Positions 31,186-38,974 of a stretch of DNA of 64,000 nt are shown piece after piece. The DNA is taken from assembly GCF_000612585.1 (NCBI RefSeq), contig NZ_JFCA01000002.1, positions 124,001 to 188,000 on the forward strand, written 5' to 3'. Within the stretch, counting starts at the first letter, position 1. Every line of letters starts with the position of its first letter. The position numbers were made by a program, and so were the translations under genes. The notes beneath the pieces were generated by a model. The model was given only the letters and a program-made list of their open reading frames with translations, was not told the origin of the DNA and made no database searches. This DNA is from Pseudomonas sp. CHM02 (GTDB lineage: Bacteria; Pseudomonadota; Gammaproteobacteria; Pseudomonadales; Pseudomonadaceae).

Positions 31186-32118
31186 TCAGGTCCACCAGTA
31201 GCGCACGAGGTGGAAGAAGATCGGCGCGGCGAAGCACACCGAATCCAGCCGATCCAGCATCCCGCCGTGCCCTTCGATCATATGGCCCCAGTCCTTCACG
31301 CCCCGGTCGCGCTTGATCGCCGACATCACGATGCCGCCGGCAAACCCCAGCAGGTTGATCAGCAGCGCAATCAAGAACGACTGCCACGGGTTGAACGGCG
31401 TGGTCCACCACAACGCCGCGCCGATCAGCGACGAGAGCAGAATCCCGCCGACAAACCCTTCCACCGTCTTCGAAGGGGACAAGTTGGGTGCGATCTTGTG
31501 TTTGCCGAACAGCTTGCCGCACACGTACTGCAACACATCGGAAAGTTGCACCACGATCACCAGGTAGGCGATCAGCAGCAGGTTGCGGCCTTCGTAGCCG
31601 GGGATGTCGAGGGTCAGCAAGGCGGGCACGAACGACACGCAGAACACTGCGATCATCAAGCCCCACTGCACCTTCGAAGCACGCTCCAGGAAGTGCGTGC
31701 TGTCGCCGCCCAGGGACGCGAGGATCGGCAGCAGCAGGAACACGTACACCGGGATGAAGATCGAGAACAGCCCGTACCAGTCCGAATAGATCAGCAGGTA
31801 TTGCAGCGGCAGCGCCAGGTAGAACGCGGCGACCAATGCCGGGTAATCGCTGCGACGAGTGGGCGTGAGGGTGAGGAATTCGCGCAGGGCGTAGAACGAC
31901 ACCGCGTAGAACAGCAGGATCACCGCGCCGGTACCGAGCCAGAAGGCGATGCCGATGACCACCACCATCACCCACCAGGCGTTGATGCGCGCGTTGAGGT
32001 TGTCGATCACCGCGTTGGGGTTGCCGCGGGTGCGCAGCTTGAGGATCAGGCCGATCAGCGAGGCGAGCACCAGGATCGCGCCGATGCCGCCGAACAACAT
32101 CAGGGTTTGGCTATCCAT
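31186..32118 (-). CDS. Phosphatidate cytidylyltransferase-like protein (CdsA/YnbB-like)
   Basis: 310-residue inner-membrane protein with about eight helices. The CDP-diglyceride synthase signature is present as SAIKRDRGVKDWGHMIEGHGGMLDRLDS (residues about 268-295), which contains the catalytic GHGG and DR.D elements. It should activate phosphatidic acid, or a related lipid phosphate, with CTP to make a CDP-lipid. It is the last gene of a six-gene operon that also contains a CDP-alcohol phosphotransferase able to use this product, so it is probably a pathway-specific paralogue and not the housekeeping cdsA. The ATG at 32118 is one base after the acyltransferase stop codon; longer starts would lie inside that gene. 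Confidence 0.88.
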   Translation of the reverse strand: MDSQTLMLFGGIGAILVLASLIGLILKLRTRGNPNAVIDNLNARINAWWVMVVVIGIAFWLGTGAVILLFYAVSFYALREFLTLTPTRRSDYPALVAAFYLALPLQYLLIYSDWYGLFSIFIPVYVFLLLPILASLGGDSTHFLERASKVQWGLMIAVFCVSFVPALLTLDIPGYEGRNLLLIAYLVIVVQLSDVLQYVCGKLFGKHKIAPNLSPSKTVEGFVGGILLSSLIGAALWWTTPFNPWQSFLIALLINLLGFAGGIVMSAIKRDRGVKDWGHMIEGHGGMLDRLDSVCFAAPIFFHLVRYWWT

Positions 32119-32119
32119 G

Positions 32120-32740
32120 TCAGACGTGCTCCGGGGCAAGGGCGAGCAGGGCATCGCGGGTGCGGGCGAGGAAGGCGGCTTTGTCTTCGCCGTCTTCCAA
32201 TTGCAGCGGCGCGCCGAAGCTGGTGGTGCACAGCAGGGGCAGCGGCAATACGCGGCCCTTGGGCATGACCCGGTTGAGGTTGGCGATCCACACCGGGATC
32301 AGTTCGGCCTGTGGGTAACTTTTGGCCAGGTGATACAAGCCGCTTTTGAATGGCAGCAGGCCATCTTCGAGGTTACGCGTGCCTTCGGGGAAAATGATCA
32401 GCGAATCGCCGCCTTCCAGGGCGTTGAGCATGGGCTGCAACGGGTTATCCACAGGGTCCTTGCGTTCGCGATCGATCAATACGCCGTTGAACACGCGGTT
32501 GATGATGTAGCGGCGCAAGGCGCTTTTATTCCAGTAATCGCTGCCGGCCACCGGGCGTGTGAATTTGCGCAGGTTCTGCGGCAGCGAGGCCCACAGCAAC
32601 ACGAAGTCGCCGTGGCTGCTGTGGTTGGCGAAGTAGATGCGTTGCACCGGCACTGGCGCGCAACCCAGCCACAGGCTGCGTGCCCCGGTGACGGTGCGGG
32701 CCATGGAAGTAATCAGCGTGGCGACCACGGGTTCGAACAT
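32120..32740 (-). CDS. PlsC-like 1-acylglycerol-3-phosphate acyltransferase
   Basis: 206-residue acyltransferase with NHSSHGDF (the catalytic NHx4D motif, residues about 39-45) and FPEGTR (EGTR motif near 120). It has little hydrophobic sequence and probably sits peripherally on the inner membrane. Within this operon it would supply phosphatidic acid to the CdsA-like enzyme or acylate a lysolipid. It starts 9 bases after the small membrane-protein gene. A perfect DnaA-box 9-mer (32445-32453) is inside the gene. Confidence 0.88.
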   Translation of the reverse strand: MFEPVVATLITSMARTVTGARSLWLGCAPVPVQRIYFANHSSHGDFVLLWASLPQNLRKFTRPVAGSDYWNKSALRRYIINRVFNGVLIDRERKDPVDNPLQPMLNALEGGDSLIIFPEGTRNLEDGLLPFKSGLYHLAKSYPQAELIPVWIANLNRVMPKGRVLPLPLLCTTSFGAPLQLEDGEDKAAFLARTRDALLALAPEHV

Positions 32741-32749
32741 GGGAATTCC

Positions 32750-33181
32750 TTATCCGGCGAAAGGCAGCCAAGGGCTGGCCAGGATCACGCCCAGGGTCAG
32801 CAGCGCTTGCGCGCCGAGCAGCCAGGCTTGTTTGCGCAACAGTTTGAGCGCGCCGCGACGGCGCTCGGCCCACGGCCGGCCAACGCGCTTGGCCGATTGC
32901 AGGCCGAGGGTTTGCAGGGCCTGGTCAAGGTCCGGAGTGCGCTCGATGTCACGGGCCAGCAGGGCGAACAGGTCTGCGTCGAAGGCCACGCGCAGCGCCC
33001 AGTACTTTTGCAGCAGCCCGAGGATAATCATCCACAGGCTCAGCAACAGGCAGATCGGCGCAATGCTCGCCATCAGCAGTTGCGCCAGGCCGAACAATAC
33101 GCCGACCAAGGTCAGGCCTGTGGATAACTGATCCAGCGAGCGACCACGACGCAACAGGCTGGCGACGACCTGGAGTTCCAT
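32750..33181 (-). CDS. Small membrane protein of unknown function in the lipid operon
   Basis: 143-residue protein that I do not recognise. It has an N-terminal basic stretch (SLLRRGRSLDQLSTG), two hydrophobic helices in tandem (LVGVLFGLAQLLMASIAPICLLLSLWMIILGL), a soluble charged middle (RVAFDADLFALLARDIERTPDLDQAL) and a C-terminal helix (AWLLGAQALLTLGVILASPW). Its position inside the lipid operon suggests an accessory or scaffold subunit. ATG 33181 lies one base after the upstream stop; ATG 33193 is an alternative. Confidence 0.75.
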   Translation of the reverse strand: MELQVVASLLRRGRSLDQLSTGLTLVGVLFGLAQLLMASIAPICLLLSLWMIILGLLQKYWALRVAFDADLFALLARDIERTPDLDQALQTLGLQSAKRVGRPWAERRRGALKLLRKQAWLLGAQALLTLGVILASPWLPFAG

Positions 33182-33182
33182 A

Positions 33183-34481
33183 TCAGCCGGCATGGGGAAA
33201 ACCCTCCAATGCTTCACGGTGTGCGGGGTGCAGGACCACATCGGCCCGCGCTGTACGAATGATAGTCAGCGCCTGCTCGACCGTCGCGGCGCGTCCGGTG
33301 TGCAGCAACCAGGCGGCGACGGCGGTAGCGCTGCGCGAGTAGCCGAGGGCGCAGCACACCAGCAGCGGGCCGCTGGCGCGCAGGCGTTCGATGGCGTGGG
33401 CAGCCTGCAGGCATTCGTCGGGCGTTGGGGCGATCAGATCCAGCACGGGGATGCATTGGTAGGTGCGGCCCTGTGGATCAATCGGCAATTCGGCACACAG
33501 ATCGACGATGGCCTTGAAGGGCGCTTGCTCGCTTCTCGTAGGAATTCGACCGAGCCAGACGTTATCCACAATCAGATCGGGTTGGGGATGCTTGTGTGTC
33601 CACAGGCGTGAGTTAAACCACGCGGCAGCCAGATAGGGCGCGTACAGCCAGCGTGCGGCGGGCGTTAGTTGGCCGTCGGTGCGTTTCTGAAAACCCGCAG
33701 CGCCCAGCACGAAGTAATTGGCCTTGATCAACCCCAGGGAAACGGCCGGCCACAGGAGCCACAGCCAGGCGCCGCCCAATACAAACGCTGGAATCGCCAA
33801 CAGCAGGGCTCCAAGCCCGTAGCGCATTCCCAGTCGCCAGCGCTTGGGATCGCGCGTCAGCCGTGCACTCAACAACGGACTCGGATGTTCCACCGGCCAC
33901 AGCCACACGCAAATCCACCCGGCGAGGGCGCCTGTGGGTAAGTCGATAAAGTGATGTTGATAAGTGGTCAGCACCGAAATCCCGATCAAGGCGAACCAGC
34001 CATGCACCAGCCACCGCCAGAAACCCTGGGTATGGCGCTGGTACATGACCCACAGGATTACCAGCAGCGCGATATGCAGCGACGGTGCCTGGTTGAACGG
34101 CTTATCGAAGCCCGCCAGCACGGCAAACAGCCAGCCGAATACGCCGTCCAGTTCCGGCCGCTCGAAGGTAAAGCGCAGCGGCCAGATCAGGAAACAACTC
34201 ACCGCGATGACCTGGGCCGACAGCAGCCGCAGCGCATGCTGCTTCAACTCGTGTCGAGTGTTGGGCAGCAGCAGGGAAAACCCGTAGAGCAGGTCGATGG
34301 ACCAGTAAGGCACGATGGTCCAGGCCCAGAACGGCATATGGGTTTCCCAATCGAACACCAGGGTGCCGACGTCGCTGCGTTGGCTGGTCACCCACGTGGC
34401 AAAGCCGTAGGTGCTGAAAAACAGCGGCGTCAACAGCAGCAGCCAGAGGACCGCGGGTTTCAACAAGCCGGGTTCGCGCAT
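33183..34481 (-). CDS. PAP2-family lipid phosphatase fused to a dual-specificity protein phosphatase domain (YnbD-like)
   Basis: 432-residue inner-membrane protein. Residues about 1-290 form a multi-helix PAP2-like domain with the conserved SLHIALLV and YQHHFIDLPTGALAG segments, which hold the Ser-His and His-x-x-x-Asp catalytic elements. Residues about 300-430 form a cytoplasmic dual-specificity phosphatase with VDNVWLGRIPTRSE and the Cys-x5-Arg loop CALGYSRSATAVAAWLL. The layout matches E. coli YnbD. One protein could thus dephosphorylate a lipid phosphate and a phosphoester on the other membrane side. It starts 2 bases after the upstream gene. Confidence 0.85.
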   Translation of the reverse strand: MREPGLLKPAVLWLLLLTPLFFSTYGFATWVTSQRSDVGTLVFDWETHMPFWAWTIVPYWSIDLLYGFSLLLPNTRHELKQHALRLLSAQVIAVSCFLIWPLRFTFERPELDGVFGWLFAVLAGFDKPFNQAPSLHIALLVILWVMYQRHTQGFWRWLVHGWFALIGISVLTTYQHHFIDLPTGALAGWICVWLWPVEHPSPLLSARLTRDPKRWRLGMRYGLGALLLAIPAFVLGGAWLWLLWPAVSLGLIKANYFVLGAAGFQKRTDGQLTPAARWLYAPYLAAAWFNSRLWTHKHPQPDLIVDNVWLGRIPTRSEQAPFKAIVDLCAELPIDPQGRTYQCIPVLDLIAPTPDECLQAAHAIERLRASGPLLVCCALGYSRSATAVAAWLLHTGRAATVEQALTIIRTARADVVLHPAHREALEGFPHAG

Positions 34482-34483
34482 GT

Positions 34484-36238
34484 TCAGATCTTCTGCGCCA
34501 GGGACACGGTAAAGATGCCCCACTCATCCACCCGCTGGGTGATCTTGCGAAAGCCCGCGGCCTCGACCAATTGATCCATTTCCGCCTGGCTGCGGCGACG
34601 CATCACCCAGGCCTGGCCCTGGCGGTGGCTGGTCAGCGCACGGGCGATCAGTTCCAGTTGCGGGTGCCATGGCTGGCCGGTGTAGACCAGATAACCACCG
34701 GGCTCCACTGCCTCAGCCAGGCCGGCCAATGAGCTGCCGACCATGCCGTTATCGGCAAACAATTCATACAACCCGGACACCACCGCCAGCGTCGGTTTCG
34801 GCTCCAGTGCGGCCAGGTCCAGGCGGTCGAACGCATCGCCTTTGACGAACTGTGCGATATCCCCAAGGCCTTTCTCACGGATCAGCGCGCCACCGTCGCG
34901 TACGTTGATGTCGCTGTAGTCGCGCAGCAGGATCGATTCCGGCAGCGGCGACACGCCCTGCAAGGCTTCCAGAATGTAGCGGCCATGGCCGGCGGCGATA
35001 TCCACGATACGCACTTCGCGATCGTCGGCGCGTAACCTGGCCATGGCCAGGCGCAGCAGTTCCTCGACGTTCAGCTTGCGCTGGCGAATGCCGCGCCAGC
35101 CAATGGAGTTGAGGTAGTTGGTGTCGATCATCCGCCCCAGCCCGCCCTTGCCGGTGGGCGTGTTGCGGTACACGTAGTCCAGGGTGCTGCCGGAGTCGAA
35201 ACCGGTGTCGAAGCCCAGTTTCACGCCGTCCGAGAGGTTCTTGCCCAGGCCCATGCTGGCGCGGGTCAGGCGCCAGTACAGGTCGCGCAGGGAGCTGCGT
35301 GGCAACGGCGCGGCGAGGGCTTCGGATTCGGCGCAGGTGGCGCCCAGTTTGTCCGCATCCAGCAATGAGGCGCGGTCCAGCGGGTGTTCGAAGTTCTGCA
35401 GGATAAAGCGCCTGGCGCTGTTCACGGCCGTGGCGCGATCGCGCTCGCCGAGGGTGTCATGGAAAAAGCCGGGGAGGATGTGCAGCTCTTTTTTCAGGCT
35501 GCCAAGGCGATCGAAAAATTGCTGCTGGGGTTTGCGATGCACCACGAAGTCGGAGCCGGAGACCAGCAGTTGGGTCGGCACCTGGATCGCCTGCGCATCG
35601 GCTACCACCCGGTCCGCCGCTTCATACAGGCCAAGCAGCACATTGACCGAGATCGCCTTGGTGATCAGGGGGTCACTGTCGTAGGACGCTACGCGTTCAG
35701 GGTCATGGCTGAGGAACTTGGCCTTGACGTAACTGTTGACGAAAAAGTTGCCGCGAAACTTGCGCATCAACGCCAGGCCCGGCCGCGCGAAGGGCACGTA
35801 GAGCTTGACCTTGAACGCCGGCGAGGCGAGCACCAGGGCACGGATTTTCGGCGCGTAATCGTGCACCCAGGTCGCGGCAATCACCGCACCGACGCTTTGG
35901 GCGATGACGGCGAAGTTTTCTTCCTCGATGCCATAGGTGGCGCCGATGTGGTCGCGAAAGGTCTGCACATCGCGGGCGCTGGTGGCGAAGCTGGGGCTGT
36001 CACCACGCTCGCCGGGGGACTGGCCGTGACCACGGGCGTCCCAGGCGAAGAAATCGAATTGGGGCAGGTTCAGCTCATCGACCAGATGGGCGATACGCCC
36101 TGAATGCTCGTGGCCGCGATGGAACAACACAATCGCCTTGCGCGGCTCGCCGTGTGCTGAAGCGGCAGCCGGCCAGTGCCGGTAGAAAAGCTCGACGCCA
36201 TCATGGGTACTGAAGGTGTGCTCTTGCTGTTCGCGCAT
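34484..36238 (-). CDS. Alpha/beta hydrolase-class I methyltransferase fusion protein (YnbC-like)
   Basis: 584-residue two-domain protein. Residues about 1-290 resemble monoacylglycerol lipases/lysophospholipases (lid-type hydrolase: FAWDARGHGQSPGERGD, nucleophile region VIAQSVGAVIAATW, HDTLGERD with the catalytic His). Residues about 370-580 form a SAM-dependent methyltransferase (RIVDIAAGHGRYILEALQG; GGYLVYTGQPWHPQLE). No membrane helix is visible. The layout matches E. coli YnbC. It may deacylate and methylate the operon's lipid product. The ATG at 36238 (MREQQEHTFST) lies 10 bases after the CDP-alcohol phosphotransferase stop. Confidence 0.85.
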   Translation of the reverse strand: MREQQEHTFSTHDGVELFYRHWPAAASAHGEPRKAIVLFHRGHEHSGRIAHLVDELNLPQFDFFAWDARGHGQSPGERGDSPSFATSARDVQTFRDHIGATYGIEEENFAVIAQSVGAVIAATWVHDYAPKIRALVLASPAFKVKLYVPFARPGLALMRKFRGNFFVNSYVKAKFLSHDPERVASYDSDPLITKAISVNVLLGLYEAADRVVADAQAIQVPTQLLVSGSDFVVHRKPQQQFFDRLGSLKKELHILPGFFHDTLGERDRATAVNSARRFILQNFEHPLDRASLLDADKLGATCAESEALAAPLPRSSLRDLYWRLTRASMGLGKNLSDGVKLGFDTGFDSGSTLDYVYRNTPTGKGGLGRMIDTNYLNSIGWRGIRQRKLNVEELLRLAMARLRADDREVRIVDIAAGHGRYILEALQGVSPLPESILLRDYSDINVRDGGALIREKGLGDIAQFVKGDAFDRLDLAALEPKPTLAVVSGLYELFADNGMVGSSLAGLAEAVEPGGYLVYTGQPWHPQLELIARALTSHRQGQAWVMRRRSQAEMDQLVEAAGFRKITQRVDEWGIFTVSLAQKI

Positions 36239-36248
36239 CGCAAAATCC

Positions 36249-36872
36249 TTATGCAGAAGGGGAAGTGTCTTGTTGTTCTTTAAGGCCCTGACGCACACGA
36301 TTGACCAGGGTGTAGGCGAGCAGGGCAGCGACCAGCCACATCACCACGTCGACCCAGCCGGCGCCCAGCCAGCCCAGCGCCACGCCGGTGGCCAGGACGC
36401 CGAGTACGAAGGCGCGATCACTCTTGCCCATCGGCCCGTCATAGCGGCGCGATGCACCGGCCATCGGCCCGAGCACGCCGGCGTATTCGCTGAACACCGC
36501 CAGCAGCGCCACCAGCAGCACCGGCGCCAGGCTCACACCGGGGATCAGTGCAAACGGCAGGATCAGCGCGCTGTCGGCGATCACGTCGCACAGTTCATTG
36601 AGGTAGGCACCCAGGCGTGACTGCTGGCCGAATTCGCGGGCGAGCATGCCGTCGATGGCGTTGAGGGCCATGCGCAGGATCATCCACAGCGGGATCAGCG
36701 CGAACAGCCATAGGTGGTTGGCGAAGCTGGCGATCAGCAGGCCGACCAGCAGCGAAACCACGCCGGCCAATACGGTGATCTGGTTGGCGGTGGTGCCGTT
36801 GTCGTAGAGGCGCTGCACCAGTGGGCGCAGCAGGTTTTGAAAACGCGGCTTGAGCTGATAGATCGAAATCAT
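36249..36872 (-). CDS. CDP-alcohol phosphatidyltransferase-like protein (YnbA-like) with altered active-site motif
   Basis: 207-residue inner-membrane protein with six or so helices and the CDP-alcohol phosphotransferase motif between residues 71 and 96. The usual pattern D-x2-DG-x2-AR-x8-G-x3-D-x3-D reads here as N71, D74, G75, A78, R79, G88, N92, D96: the first and third aspartates are asparagines. I recall the same pattern in E. coli YnbA, but cannot check it here. It is the first gene of the six-gene lipid operon and should transfer a CDP-lipid to an alcohol, making an unusual phospholipid head group if active. Confidence 0.85.
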   Translation of the reverse strand: MISIYQLKPRFQNLLRPLVQRLYDNGTTANQITVLAGVVSLLVGLLIASFANHLWLFALIPLWMILRMALNAIDGMLAREFGQQSRLGAYLNELCDVIADSALILPFALIPGVSLAPVLLVALLAVFSEYAGVLGPMAGASRRYDGPMGKSDRAFVLGVLATGVALGWLGAGWVDVVMWLVAALLAYTLVNRVRQGLKEQQDTSPSA

Positions 36873-37015
36873 GGGGGTGACGCTTCCTTGTCCGTGAACC
36901 CGCGAAAAACTGTGCTGGAGTGTGCCGATTAATCCCGGCCTGCACCAGTGATGGCGCGTGTTTCTGGGGGGTTAGTCACGGTCTGCTTCTAAGCAAACAA
37001 AAATTTCACGCCTTG

Positions 37016-37030
37016 TGTTATATCGTAACT
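37016..37030. promoter_or_regulatory. Zur-box-like palindrome upstream of the SPFH/P-type ATPase operon
   Basis: TGTTATATCGTAACT agrees with the Zur core seen twice later in this window (TGTTATA-TATAACA) at 12 of 15 positions. It lies 27 bases before the start of the first SPFH gene. It is weaker than the sites at 54.2 and 55.9 kb, and Zur control of this operon is only a suggestion. Confidence 0.4.
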
Positions 37031-37057
37031 AATTGTGTACAACTGGGCGTTGAGTGG

Positions 37058-38962
37058 ATGCAAGTGGATCTGGAAGCTGACGGCGCGTGGGTAGAAAGCC
37101 TTCCGCGTTTTCAACAGGGGCTGTTCCATGCCCGTCGATTGCGCCAGGCCGGTATCTGCCTGACGGTACTGGCCGTGGCCGGTTGGGTGTTGGCGCTGTT
37201 TGTCGCGCTGTTTGTGCCGCTGTCGATCTGGCCGGTGGTGCTGATCAACTGCGCGTCGGCGTTATTGCTGCTGGTGGCCGGTTTGCAATCGGCGTGGTGG
37301 GTGGCGGATTGGCGCGCCCAGGCGTTGGAAGAGCCCGCGGTTGAAGTGCCGGTTGAAGACACGAGCCGGTACGCGCGCCTGGTGGAGCGTGTTGTCGAGC
37401 AGATCGGTGCACCGGTGTTGTGGCTCGGCGGCTGGTCGTTGCTGGCGCTGGTCAGCATTATCGAGTTCTGGAACCTGGCGTTGCCCGCCGCGCCGGTCGG
37501 TCAATCGGCAAGCATCGGTGCGGCGCTGGCCCTGGCCCTGGCGTTTGGGTTGCTGGTGTTCGAACGCCGCCTCGCCCAGGAAACCACCGCACAATGGCCA
37601 GAAGCTTCGCAACTGGCACCGTTGAGCCGGGTGGCGATCATCTGCCTGGTGGTCTGTGCGGTTTGCCTGCTGTTTGCCGGGGCCGAATCCGTGTGGCCGT
37701 TGCGCCTGGCGGTACTGATCGGCCTGCTGCCTGGGCTGGTGGCGCTGGAGTTTCTACTAAGGGCCGTGCTGTCGCTGTTCAGCCCCCGTCAACGGCGCCT
37801 CGAACCTCGCTTGATGGCGCAGAGCTTCATCGCCGGACTGCTGCGTTGGCCGCCTCAACCCTTGCTTGCCTTGCAGCATGAATTGCACAACCGCTTTGGC
37901 ATCGACTTGCGCCAGATCTGGGCATTTACCTACATGCGTAGGGCGTTCCTGCCGGTGTTGCTGGTGGTACTGGCGGTAGGCTGGGCGCTCACCGGCGTGC
38001 ACGAAGTGCCCCTGCAAGGCCGTGGGATTTATGAGCGCTTCGGTAAACCCGTCGAGGTGTTCGGCCCCGGTTTGCATGCCGGGTTACCGTGGCCGCTGGG
38101 GCGTGTCATCAGCGTGGAAAACGGCGTGGTGCATGAGCTGGCCACCAGCGTCACTGACTCCGCAGCACCAGAACTGGCCCCCGCCGAAGGCCCGCCGCCG
38201 CTGATCGCCAATCGGTTGTGGGACGCCAGCCATGTGAATGACAAATCCCAGGTGATCGCCAGCAGCAGCGGCGACAAGCAGAGCTTCCAGATCGTCAATA
38301 TGGATGTGCGCTTCGTTTACCGCATCGGCCTCACCGATCAGGCGGCGTTGGCAGCCACCTATAACAGCGCGGATGTGCCGACCCTGATCCGCAGCACTGC
38401 GAGCCGCATCCTGGTGCACGACTTTGCTTCGCGTACCCTCGATGAATTGCTCGGCGAACAACGCACCCGCCTGGCCGACGAGATCGGCCGCGCCGTGCAG
38501 GCAGATCTGCAAAGGCTCGACAGCGGCGTGGACATCCTCGCCACTGTGGTCGAAGCGATCCACCCTCCGGCCGGCGCAGCCAATGCCTATCACGGCGTGC
38601 AAGCTGCGCAGATCGGCGCCCAGGCCCTGATCTCCCGCGAGCGCGGTGCGGCCAGCGAACAAACCAACCAGGCGTTGCTGCAAGCCAGCACTGCGCGTGA
38701 TCAGGCCCAGGCCACCGCACGGGAAGTGAATGCCGGTGCCCAAGCCGCCGGCCTGCGTTTCGCCGCCGAACAAAAGGCCTATGCCACGGCCGGCCAGGCC
38801 TTCGTGCTGGAGCAATACCTTGGCCAACTGAGCCAGGGCCTGGCCCACGCCAAGCTGCTTATCCTGGATCACCGCCTGGGCGCCGATGGCGCGCCGACGA
38901 TCGATCTGCGTTCTTTTACCTTGCCGGCCGATCCCTCGCAGCCGCGTAAAGCCGTTCAATAA
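37058..38962 (+). CDS. SPFH-domain protein with multi-helix N-terminus (HflK-like)
   Basis: 634-residue membrane protein. The first 280 residues hold about six hydrophobic helices in pairs, unlike true HflK, which has one. At about residues 297-315 a further helix leads into an SPFH/band-7 domain (HEVPLQGRGIYERFGKPVEVFGPGLHAGLPWPLG; VDVRFVYRIGL; HDFASRTLDELL) and an alanine/glutamine-rich coiled coil (ERGAASEQTNQALLQASTARDQ). The first gene of a four-gene operon. The housekeeping hflK/hflC of the FtsH complex are normally next to hfq-hflX, so this is a paralogue. Start at ATG 37058, the first good codon after the promoter region. Confidence 0.82.
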   Translation: MQVDLEADGAWVESLPRFQQGLFHARRLRQAGICLTVLAVAGWVLALFVALFVPLSIWPVVLINCASALLLLVAGLQSAWWVADWRAQALEEPAVEVPVEDTSRYARLVERVVEQIGAPVLWLGGWSLLALVSIIEFWNLALPAAPVGQSASIGAALALALAFGLLVFERRLAQETTAQWPEASQLAPLSRVAIICLVVCAVCLLFAGAESVWPLRLAVLIGLLPGLVALEFLLRAVLSLFSPRQRRLEPRLMAQSFIAGLLRWPPQPLLALQHELHNRFGIDLRQIWAFTYMRRAFLPVLLVVLAVGWALTGVHEVPLQGRGIYERFGKPVEVFGPGLHAGLPWPLGRVISVENGVVHELATSVTDSAAPELAPAEGPPPLIANRLWDASHVNDKSQVIASSSGDKQSFQIVNMDVRFVYRIGLTDQAALAATYNSADVPTLIRSTASRILVHDFASRTLDELLGEQRTRLADEIGRAVQADLQRLDSGVDILATVVEAIHPPAGAANAYHGVQAAQIGAQALISRERGAASEQTNQALLQASTARDQAQATAREVNAGAQAAGLRFAAEQKAYATAGQAFVLEQYLGQLSQGLAHAKLLILDHRLGADGAPTIDLRSFTLPADPSQPRKAVQ

Positions 38963-38974
38963 GGAGTCTGTCTG

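Noticed and set aside
34392-34399. CCACGTGG core as a second parS site
   Set aside because: Only the 8-base core matches; the flanking GTT/AAC arms needed for ParB are absent. The same holds for 43680-43687.
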